This document shows, piece by piece, positions 35,980 through 42,102 of a stretch of DNA of 42,102 bases. The DNA lies in IMG/VR virus record IMGVR_UViG_3300036790_000204, positions 1 to 42,102 of that record. The stretch is one strand, 5' to 3'. Each line of letters starts with the position of its first letter. The stretch's first letter is position 1. The stretch comes from a virus. A program made the translations under genes and the position numbers. Below the pieces are notes generated by a model, which saw only the letters and a program-made list of their open reading frames with translations, did no database searches and had not been told where the DNA came from.

Positions 35980-38490
35980 TTGGCCCGGGGCGCTCTCCCG
36001 TCGGCGTTCGCGACGATCACGAAGATCATCCCGCCCGCGTTCCGCCGCCACACGACTCACCCGGCCGAGCAGTCGAGCGAGCTCAAGGTGGTGCTCGGCG
36101 ACTACTACGGGGCGCTCGGCGCGACCGGCCTGTTCGGGCCGAGCCGCTCCCGGCCGTGGCCGGTCGAGCGCGCGGTCGCCGAGGGATACGAGCGGATCAT
36201 CTGGGTTTTCCGCTCCGTCCAGACGATCACCGGCCAGTCGTCCCGGTTGCCGTTCCGCCTTAAGCAGGGCGACCAGGTCCTCGACGACCACCCCTTGTAC
36301 TGGGTGCTGAACAAGCAGGCCAACCCGATGGAGACCGGCCGCCAGTTCCGCACCCGCCTCCTCGCCCAGGTGCTGCTGTCCAAGCGGGGCGCGTTCGTCC
36401 AGATCACCCGGGCGCGGAACGGCGACATCTGCCGCCTCGACCTGCTGCCGCCCGGCCGCACCCGCCCGGTGCCGGGCATCCCGAGACCCGGCATCCCGGC
36501 CGAGCTGATCGACCATTACGAGGTGCTCCGCGCCGACGGGTCACGGGCGTTCATCCCGGCCGAGGAAGTGACGTGGTTCCGCGAGCCGCACCCCACCGAC
36601 CCCTACTCGGGGGTGACGCCGCTCGAGGCCGCGGGCATGTCCGTCGAGCTCGATTTCTTCGCGCGCCTCTACAACCTCACGTTCATGAAGAACGACGGGC
36701 GCCCGGGCGGGATCGTCGGCATCACCGGCGAGATGGACGAAAAGGAGATGAAGAAGCTCGAGGAGACGTTCGGCCGCGGCCCGGCCGAGGCGGGCAAGCT
36801 GACGGTGATCGCCGGCGAAGTCTCCTACGTCGACTCGGTGGTGCGCCCGAGAGACGCCCAGTACGGCACGATGGCCGCAAATTCAAAGGTGGAGATACTC
36901 GACGCCTTCGGAATTGCCGAGACGATGATGGGCAATTCAAGCGGGCGCACATTTGACAATGCTGGCCAAGATGGATTGAACTTCTGGCAGATCACGATGC
37001 CGCCGCATCTCGACATGCTGGTGACCGGGTTCGACGGGATGTCCGACCCGGACCTCGAGGGGTTTTTCGATGTCAGCAGCGTCCCGGCCCTCGCGGCGGC
37101 CGAGGCGGCGAAACGGGCCGAGGCGCGCGGCGAGTTCGGCCAGGGGCTGATCAGCGTGGACGACTACCGGATCGCGACCGGGAAGGAACCCTACGACCTA
37201 CCGGCGACCCGCGCGCTGATCCTCACCGGCGGCACCACCCTCGTGCCCACGTCGGCCGCCGACCAGAAAGCGCTCGGCGGCGCCCTCATCCCTCTCGGCC
37301 AGGCGGCGGCCAGCGCGCAATCACCCGGCGGACCCCCGGCACCCCCGTCGGCCGCCGCGACCGGCGCGCGGCCGCGGTCGGCCATCCCCGCCCCCCGCAA
37401 CGCGGGGAACGGCGCGGGCGCGGGCCCGGGCGGCGACGGCGAGACCGGCGACGACCCCGACGGGGACGCGGACGGCGACGGGAACGGGGACGCCGCGGAA
37501 ACGACCGAGGGTCCGCAGACGAAATCGGCGCCCGTCATCCGCCTCCCGTCCCGCAGCGCCGCACCGGGGCCGCGGCGGCTGATCGCCGCCTGCCAGGTCA
37601 AGGCCATCCCGACTGCGACCGCGCAGCCGTCCCAGGGCACCAGCGGCACGCAGGCAGACGAGAGCGAAGACGCCAGCGGGCCCGCGCAGCAGCAGCAGCT
37701 CGAGGCCGCCCTGTCGGCCGCGCTGACCGCGCTCGCCGCCACGTGGACGGCCCGCACCGCCGCCAGGCTGAGCTCCCCGAAAACCCGCAAGGGCACCCGC
37801 CACTGGCAGCCGGACCCGCAGATGCCCGCAGACACCCGCGCCGGCACTCAGCCGCTCGACCCGACTGACGCCGCCGACCCGGCACGGTGGCAGACAGAGG
37901 CCGAGGACACCGCCCGGCCGCTCCTCACCGCAGCTGCGATCGCCGCCGCCGCGGGGCTCGCCGCGCACCTCGCGCCCGGCACCCCGACCAGCGCGATCAG
38001 CGACGCCGCCGGATCCGCCGTCGGCACGGTCCTCGCGATGATCGGCGCCGCGGCCGCCGGGCTCGCCGACAAGACCGCCATGGCCATCGCGACCGCAGAC
38101 GACGCCGGGCAGCACATGGATGAGATCACCGCGCAGGCCCGCGACGTCATGGACCGCGAAGGCGCCACGTGGGCGGCCGGCGTCGCCGTGCAGGCCGCCA
38201 CGGCGGTGATCAGCGCGGCCCGCGACCTGATCGCATCCGCGATAAGCGCGCTCGACCCGTCGAAGTACATCGTCCGAACCTGGCGCACCCGCCGCGACCT
38301 CCGCGTCCGCGAGGCTCACCGGCTCGCCGAAGGGCAGCGGCAGCCGCCCGGCATGCCGTTCATCGTCGGCGGCGTCCCCCTGCGGTACCCGGGCGACCCC
38401 GCAGGGCCGCCGGAGCTGACCTACAACTGCCGGTGCCACGTCACTCATCGGCTGGGAAGGATCGGGAACGCGTATGCGCAATCGGCCTGA
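35980..38490 (+). CDS. Portal protein fused to MuF-like head-morphogenesis domain
   Basis: An 836-residue protein from TTG 35980 with CAGGGGAGG upstream. Residues ~30-430 match HK97-type portals: YERIIWVFRSVQTITGQSSR, DHPLYWVLNKQANPMETGRQ, IPAEEVTWFREPHPTDPYSG, NDGRPGGIVGITGEMDEKEM, then FGIAETMMGNSS and DNAGQDGLNFW. A Gly/Asp/Pro-rich linker spans ~445-540. The C-terminal ~250 residues are Ala-rich helices ending in the MuF/SPP1-gp7 motif YIVRTWRTRRDLRVREAHRL, FIVGGVPLRYPGDPAG, YNCRCHVTHRLGR. The portal is the DNA gate; MuF-type domains sit inside the prohead. Fusion of both makes it about twice the usual portal length. Confidence 0.85.
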   Translation: MARGALPSAFATITKIIPPAFRRHTTHPAEQSSELKVVLGDYYGALGATGLFGPSRSRPWPVERAVAEGYERIIWVFRSVQTITGQSSRLPFRLKQGDQVLDDHPLYWVLNKQANPMETGRQFRTRLLAQVLLSKRGAFVQITRARNGDICRLDLLPPGRTRPVPGIPRPGIPAELIDHYEVLRADGSRAFIPAEEVTWFREPHPTDPYSGVTPLEAAGMSVELDFFARLYNLTFMKNDGRPGGIVGITGEMDEKEMKKLEETFGRGPAEAGKLTVIAGEVSYVDSVVRPRDAQYGTMAANSKVEILDAFGIAETMMGNSSGRTFDNAGQDGLNFWQITMPPHLDMLVTGFDGMSDPDLEGFFDVSSVPALAAAEAAKRAEARGEFGQGLISVDDYRIATGKEPYDLPATRALILTGGTTLVPTSAADQKALGGALIPLGQAAASAQSPGGPPAPPSAAATGARPRSAIPAPRNAGNGAGAGPGGDGETGDDPDGDADGDGNGDAAETTEGPQTKSAPVIRLPSRSAAPGPRRLIAACQVKAIPTATAQPSQGTSGTQADESEDASGPAQQQQLEAALSAALTALAATWTARTAARLSSPKTRKGTRHWQPDPQMPADTRAGTQPLDPTDAADPARWQTEAEDTARPLLTAAAIAAAAGLAAHLAPGTPTSAISDAAGSAVGTVLAMIGAAAAGLADKTAMAIATADDAGQHMDEITAQARDVMDREGATWAAGVAVQAATAVISAARDLIASAISALDPSKYIVRTWRTRRDLRVREAHRLAEGQRQPPGMPFIVGGVPLRYPGDPAGPPELTYNCRCHVTHRLGRIGNAYAQSA

Positions 38491-38749
38491 CACCGGCGAC
38501 TCCGCGCTGATCTCGCTCGACCCGCGGCCTCCTGCCACATACGACGGCCCGATCCGCGACGCAGACGGCGACGCGCCTGCGCCGACGTTCGAGCAACTCG
38601 GGCACACTCCGCTGACATGGGACCACCTGGTGCCGTACGAGCGCGATCAGGGCGGCTACTGGCTGTACCACCCCGGTTGCGATGTCTACGGCAACGGCAA
38701 GATATGGGTCCGCGTCACACCCCCTGCCGATAAGGAAGGCACCACGTGA
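38474..38749 (+). CDS. Small hypothetical head-region protein
   Basis: A 91-residue protein whose start overlaps the portal end by 17 bases. It is rich in Pro, Asp and Tyr (DPRPPATYDGPIRDADGD; DQGGYWLYHPGCDVYGNGKI). It ends in a GTGA overlap. No family recognised. Confidence 0.55.
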   Translation: MRNRPDTGDSALISLDPRPPATYDGPIRDADGDAPAPTFEQLGHTPLTWDHLVPYERDQGGYWLYHPGCDVYGNGKIWVRVTPPADKEGTT

Positions 38750-39072
38750 CCACGCTGACGGTGTACGTCGCGATTGGCAACAGCGACGACAAGCTGACGC
38801 AGGCACGCTGGAATGAGCTCTGCACCCGTGTGCACCGCGCCGTGTTCGCGTACGCCGAGCAGGTGCACGGCGACTGGCAGTCGATCGGCAGCGCCCCGTA
38901 TCAGAACGCCTGCCTGTGCTTCGAGATCCCCGTCCCCGCGGCCGGGTCGCTGAAACGCGAGCTGGCGATCCTGGCGGCCGAGTTCGGCCAGGACGCGATC
39001 GCGTGGGCCGAGGCCGTGACCGAGTTCATCGGCCCGGCCGCCCCCAAGCTGGCACCTGAGCGCAGCGGGTGA
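38746..39072 (+). CDS. Small conserved hypothetical protein
   Basis: A 108-residue protein from GTG 38746. A beta strand (LTVYVAIGNSDDKLTQARWN), a helix (ELCTRVHRAVFAYAEQVHGD), another strand with CLCFEIPVP and a final helix (LKRELAILAAEFGQDAIAWA) give a ferredoxin-like alpha/beta order. I have seen similar short proteins in Streptomyces elements. Function unknown. Confidence 0.55.
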   Translation: MTTLTVYVAIGNSDDKLTQARWNELCTRVHRAVFAYAEQVHGDWQSIGSAPYQNACLCFEIPVPAAGSLKRELAILAAEFGQDAIAWAEAVTEFIGPAAPKLAPERSG

Positions 39073-39139
39073 CCTAAACCGCGACCTCCTGCCACGATCG
39101 GCCCGTCAAGCCAAGCGCCCGACCCGGAAGGCCGACCAA

Positions 39140-39649
39140 ATGACCACACCGCCAGAGCCCGGTACCGAGAACAGCCAGCACGGCGCGGTCTACAACGCGG
39201 CCGGCACCCAGCTCACCGCGTCCGCCGCGGCGTCCTACGTCAGCAGCTCCCCGGCGAACGACCCGCTCCTCGTCGTCTTGCAGGACATCTACGAGACCCG
39301 CGTGCCCGACGGCACCGTCTACCCGGCCGAGGAGAAGATCCTCAAGTTCGAAGCCGGGCAGACCGTCGCGACGAGCAAGTGGAACGCCGCGTGGCCGACG
39401 CCAACCGTCACCGCGATCACCCCGGCGACCGGCGCGCACACCGCCACGACCGCGGTCACGGTCACCGGGACGGGCTTCACGCCGGGCACCGCCATGCACG
39501 TCGGGGGCGCCGCGGTCACCAGCGTGACCGTGATCAGCCCGAACGAGCTCACCTGCACCATCCCGACCGGCTCGGCGGGCGCCGCGGACGTCACGATCAC
39601 CACCGACACCGGCACGACCGACCTCGGGAACATCTTCACCTACACCTGA
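39140..39649 (+). CDS. IPT/TIG-like domain protein, probable virion decoration
   Basis: A 169-residue protein with GGAAGG before ATG 39140. The first ~85 residues (HGAVYNAAGTQLTASAAASY) look like a virion-binding part. Residues ~86-169 are an immunoglobulin-like IPT/TIG fold: PTVTAITPATGAHTATTAVT, VTGTGFTPGTAMHVGGAAVT, VISPNELTCTIPTGSAGAAD, VTITTDTGTTDL. Such domains decorate phage capsids and tails and bind carbohydrates weakly. Head decoration is favoured by location between portal and head genes. Confidence 0.75.
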   Translation: MTTPPEPGTENSQHGAVYNAAGTQLTASAAASYVSSSPANDPLLVVLQDIYETRVPDGTVYPAEEKILKFEAGQTVATSKWNAAWPTPTVTAITPATGAHTATTAVTVTGTGFTPGTAMHVGGAAVTSVTVISPNELTCTIPTGSAGAADVTITTDTGTTDLGNIFTYT

Positions 39650-39699
39650 TCTACCGATGCCGTAAAAGCGGCGCACCTTCGGCAACGTGCGACGGCGTG

Positions 39700-39723
39700 G
39701 CCCCGTGCCGTAACCCACGGGGC
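39700..39723 (+). terminator. Hairpin downstream of the IPT/TIG gene
   Basis: GCCCCGTG (39700-39707) and CACGGGGC (39716-39723) pair perfectly with an 8-base loop, about 50 bases after the stop at 39649. No T-run. It may reduce transcription into the following head genes. The rest of 39650-39780 shows nothing recognisable. Confidence 0.35.
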
Positions 39724-39780
39724 ACCCCATCCCCGGTCGTGAATCCCAGCGCGCTTACGCGCCGCGAGACCGGAGGGGCG

Positions 39781-39837
39781 ATGCCAGCGAACGGCCGACG
39801 CCGCCCGGCCCGCGCCACGACGGGGGCACGCCGGTGA
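39781..39837 (+). CDS. 18-residue Arg-rich peptide coupled to next gene
   Basis: ATG 39781 is preceded by GGAGGGG six bases away and encodes MPANGRRRPARATTGARR; its TGA overlaps the next gene's GTG (GTGA). It probably serves to deliver ribosomes to 39834, although a functional basic peptide is possible. Confidence 0.4.
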   Translation: MPANGRRRPARATTGARR

Positions 39838-40694
39838 GCCGGATCTCAGCCATCCCACGCCCGGCAGGCATTCAGGTCAAAGTCGGGCCGAAGGGCTACA
39901 TTCACGGCTGGATATACGTTGGCGTCCCCGTCTACGGCGAGCACGTTCACCACGCGACGCTCGGCCCCGGCGTCGTCACCCACGTCACCGACCACCACGT
40001 GCACGTCCAGTTCCACCGCACCGGCGAGGAACGAATAATCCCCGTCGTCCACGACCCCGAGCACGTGCGGCGCCTCGAGTCGATGTCAGACGACGACATC
40101 TACAAGCACCTCATGTCCCGCGGCGAAGGGCACCACTTCGACCTCGGCGTCGCCGAGCTCGACCGCCGCGACCGCGTCGACAACGAGTCGAAGATCCACG
40201 CCCTGTACGACGAGGCGCCGACCAAGCCGGAAGACCGCGAACGGGTCTACCGCGGGCTGACCGACCTCGGGGAAAACCCCGAGGACGCTTACAACCACGC
40301 CTACGGGCTCCGCACCGACGAGCAGCGCAGGAAAGCCGTGACCGCGCAACTCCGCGAGCAGGGATACGGCACGGGCATCCGCCGCGACGGCACCACCTAC
40401 CAGGCCCGCGGATTCGAGGAACACGCCCGGCTCGCATGGAACGACGACGTCCAGCGCCGCGCCCTCGACGCCGAGAACGAGACGAACGGCTTCCTGACCA
40501 ACCCCGCGGGACGGGCCAAGGGAATCGACGGCTGGGATCTGTTCACCGGCCCCGAGTCGACCGCCCGGAAGTACGCCAGCCCGGAGCTTAAAGAGTACTG
40601 GGACAAGCACGGGCGCCCCACGTTCGACGACTTCACCCACCAGCTTCTCTACGGCCACGGCCGCAGACGACGGCAGGACGACTTCCTCACATGA
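39834..40694 (+). CDS. Phage protein with SH3/Tudor-like N-terminal domain
   Basis: A 286-residue protein from GTG 39834. Residues ~12-80 (GIQVKVGPKGYIHGWIYVGV, HHATLGPGVVTHVTDHHVHV, QFHRTGEERIIPV) form a small beta-barrel pattern like the SH3/Tudor domains of UvrD/CarD type, H-x-x-x-G-x-G-x-V-x3-V. The rest is charged and helical (DRVDNESKIHALYDEAPTKP; LLYGHGRRRRQDD). The next gene shares the N-terminal domain. Location among head genes suggests a virion or head-assembly role; function unknown. Confidence 0.6.
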   Translation: MSRISAIPRPAGIQVKVGPKGYIHGWIYVGVPVYGEHVHHATLGPGVVTHVTDHHVHVQFHRTGEERIIPVVHDPEHVRRLESMSDDDIYKHLMSRGEGHHFDLGVAELDRRDRVDNESKIHALYDEAPTKPEDRERVYRGLTDLGENPEDAYNHAYGLRTDEQRRKAVTAQLREQGYGTGIRRDGTTYQARGFEEHARLAWNDDVQRRALDAENETNGFLTNPAGRAKGIDGWDLFTGPESTARKYASPELKEYWDKHGRPTFDDFTHQLLYGHGRRRRQDDFLT

Positions 40695-42102
40695 GCGCCA
40701 GGCACGAGCGGACGGTCAAGGCAGCGCGGGCAGCGGGCGCGGCAGCCGGCATGCGGCACGCCAACGGCGAGCGCGTCACGGGGCCCGACCCGACGGCCGG
40801 TTCGCTGCTGGCGCGGAAGGCGGCGACGGCATGGCATCAGGGGTTCGCCGAGACGCACGGCGACGTCGGCGCCGCTACTAAGGAGGCACCAGTGCTCGAG
40901 GTCAAGGTCGGCCCGAAGGGCTGGTCCCACGGATGGGTGTACCACGGGGTACCCGGGGTCGGCGACAAGGTGCGCCACCCGTCGCACGGCGACGGCATCG
41001 TCACCGACGTGACCGACAAGCATGTCAGCGTCAGGTTCGGGTCGGGTGCCTCCCGCACATTCGAGCACTCCAAGACCGTGCCGGGCGGCAAGACAGGTTT
41101 CGTCACCCGCGGCGAGCACGAGTCGGCCATGCGGGGGGAAGGCCGGGCCGCGGCGCACGCCGCGACCGCCCGCGGGCTCGCCGCCGACGTGCGGTCGTCC
41201 CCGATCCGGTCGACTCTCATCAGCAGCCGCTCTTACGACACCCGGGAGATGGCCGCCCGGCACCTCGACCAGGCCGCGGCCCATTTCGACGCCGGCCGTG
41301 AGAGCGACGCGGTCGACGCCCTCGGCCACGCGAGCCGCGTTCTGGCCGGCCGCGCGTCCGAGGGGCGCATGGCCGCCAAGCTCGGGGACGCCGGCAGGCT
41401 CAAGCCCGCCGGGGGCGCCGACCCGACCGGCGAAATGGCCAAGGCGTTCCGCGACGAGTCCGCAGGCCACCACGAGCGCGCTGACGCCCTCCTGCGCACC
41501 GCCGCCGCGCATCCCGCCGCGGCAGCCCGCGAGGTCACCCCGACAGAGCACGGCGACAACGCCCGGAAGCTCGCCGCGGCTCTGCGCGGCACGCCCGCCG
41601 ACATACCCGTCAGCCGCGGCGCCGTGTCGCACGAGTCGGCGTCGGCCGCGCTCGAGTCGGCCGGCCGCCATTTCGACAACGGGGACGCCGAGACGGCCAG
41701 GCGGGACGTCGGCGCAGCCGGGGCGTCGATGCAGACGCACGCCGCGCTGCTCCGCACGCAGGCCGAAGGGCACGACGCGCAGGCCATGGCCACCCGGGGC
41801 GGCGCGTTCTCCGACGAGTGGAAGGGCCGCGCCGCCAGGGCGAGGGAAACCGCCGGGCAGCTCGACACGGCCGTGAACGGGGCGCGCGGCATCATGGCGG
41901 CCACCAAGCCGTCAGGCGCCCCCGCGCCCGCGGGGAAACCGCCTACGGCGGGAAACGCCAAGCTTGCCGAACACGCCGCCGGCGCCCGGAAACTCGCAAG
42001 CCAGATTCAAGGCACCACATCCGACGTCCCCACGCGCCACCCTGCCGCGGGCCGCGACCCGCTGGCCTCGGGTGTGCTCGGGCACGCAGCCGAGAGGTTT
42101 GA
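40691..42102 (+). CDS. Large Ala-rich repeat protein with SH3/Tudor-like domain, 3' end outside window
   Basis: The frame is open from ATG 40691 (ATGA overlap) to the window end, 470 residues so far. Residues ~1-60 are helical and basic. Residues ~68-130 repeat the neighbour's domain (LEVKVGPKGWSHGWVYHGVP, HPSHGDGIVTDVTDKHVSVR). From ~160 a unit recurs three times at 41168, 41561 and 41983 (periods ~131 and ~141 residues): an AR-x-LA start and an A-x2-HFD-type end (AAAHFD, AGRHFD, AAERFD). The Ala/His/Arg-rich helices suggest an extended coiled virion protein, perhaps scaffold-like or an injected protein. Confidence 0.65.
   Translation, partial: MSARHERTVKAARAAGAAAGMRHANGERVTGPDPTAGSLLARKAATAWHQGFAETHGDVGAATKEAPVLEVKVGPKGWSHGWVYHGVPGVGDKVRHPSHGDGIVTDVTDKHVSVRFGSGASRTFEHSKTVPGGKTGFVTRGEHESAMRGEGRAAAHAATARGLAADVRSSPIRSTLISSRSYDTREMAARHLDQAAAHFDAGRESDAVDALGHASRVLAGRASEGRMAAKLGDAGRLKPAGGADPTGEMAKAFRDESAGHHERADALLRTAAAHPAAAAREVTPTEHGDNARKLAAALRGTPADIPVSRGAVSHESASAALESAGRHFDNGDAETARRDVGAAGASMQTHAALLRTQAEGHDAQAMATRGGAFSDEWKGRAARARETAGQLDTAVNGARGIMAATKPSGAPAPAGKPPTAGNAKLAEHAAGARKLASQIQGTTSDVPTRHPAAGRDPLASGVLGHAAERF

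Noticed and set aside
1-42102. Integrase or recombinase, Rep protein, tRNA genes, CRISPR arrays
   Set aside because: I looked for Tyr/Ser recombinase motifs, rolling-circle Rep motifs, tRNA-like T-loops and regularly spaced repeats and found none I could support; they may lie outside the window.

Overview
The window is very GC-rich (roughly 70% by eye) and reads as part of a temperate tailed phage, a prophage or a phage-plasmid of a high-GC actinobacterium (Streptomyces-like or a relative). The host inference rests on actinobacterial families: a WhiB-like protein, an mIHF-type integration host factor, DUF6221-like proteins, a DUF574-like methyltransferase, XRE-TPR and GntR regulators, and a Streptomyces TraB/FtsK-like translocase next to a DUF2637-like membrane protein. 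No integrase, Rep protein, tRNA or CRISPR array was recognised, and both ends cut through genes. Reading frames are packed with 4-base ATGA/GTGA stop-start overlaps, so most genes look translationally coupled. I used these overlaps to choose starts.

Layout. (1) 1-13448, leftward: a long early operon for DNA metabolism. From its start it holds two conserved unknowns, a Rad52-like annealing protein, an unknown, two DnaQ-fold exonucleases, an HNH protein, a helix-turn-helix/zinc protein, small membrane proteins, an HNH fusion, a cytosine methyltransferase plus a 46-residue remnant of a second one, a canonical HNH, a replisome-organiser-like protein and a PD-(D/E)XK-like nuclease. A small rightward regulator (3113-3421) interrupts it. 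(2) 13536-14518: divergent XRE repressor and regulator genes with leaderless-looking promoters and operator repeats in the promoter spacers; this is the likely lysis/lysogeny switch. (3) 14519-19879: accessory and regulatory genes: SAM methyltransferase-like protein, an XRE-TPR regulator, a palindrome array, two DUF6221-like paralogues and a GntR regulator.

(4) 19880-29255, rightward: a module that looks like the transfer region of an actinobacterial conjugative element (AICE) or Streptomyces plasmid. A GntR-type operator/promoter is followed by a 15-residue peptide, small zinc and membrane proteins, a duplicated gene pair, WhiB, and an FtsK/TraB translocase with a C-terminal gamma-type winged helix. 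Immediately downstream is a cluster of 8-bp repeats placed like the clt transfer locus of Streptomyces plasmids. Then come spread-type membrane proteins, micro-ORFs, mIHF and a DUF2637/HTH protein, closed by a strong bidirectional hairpin. (5) 29311-30536, leftward: a protein with two tandem HTH-like domains and an unknown, behind a good sigma70-like promoter. (6) 30681-42102, rightward: phage packaging and head genes: two small HTH (terminase-small-like) proteins, large terminase, a zinc protein, a LAGLIDADG homing endonuclease of lower GC, a portal fused to a MuF-like domain, small proteins, an IPT/TIG-like protein and two proteins sharing an SH3/Tudor-like domain, the last with three long repeats and running off the window.

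The most interesting inference is that double-stranded DNA phage packaging (terminase-portal) and Streptomyces-type double-stranded DNA conjugation (TraB-clt) may sit on one replicon. I could run no searches, so family names come from motif recognition and all functional statements are predictions.
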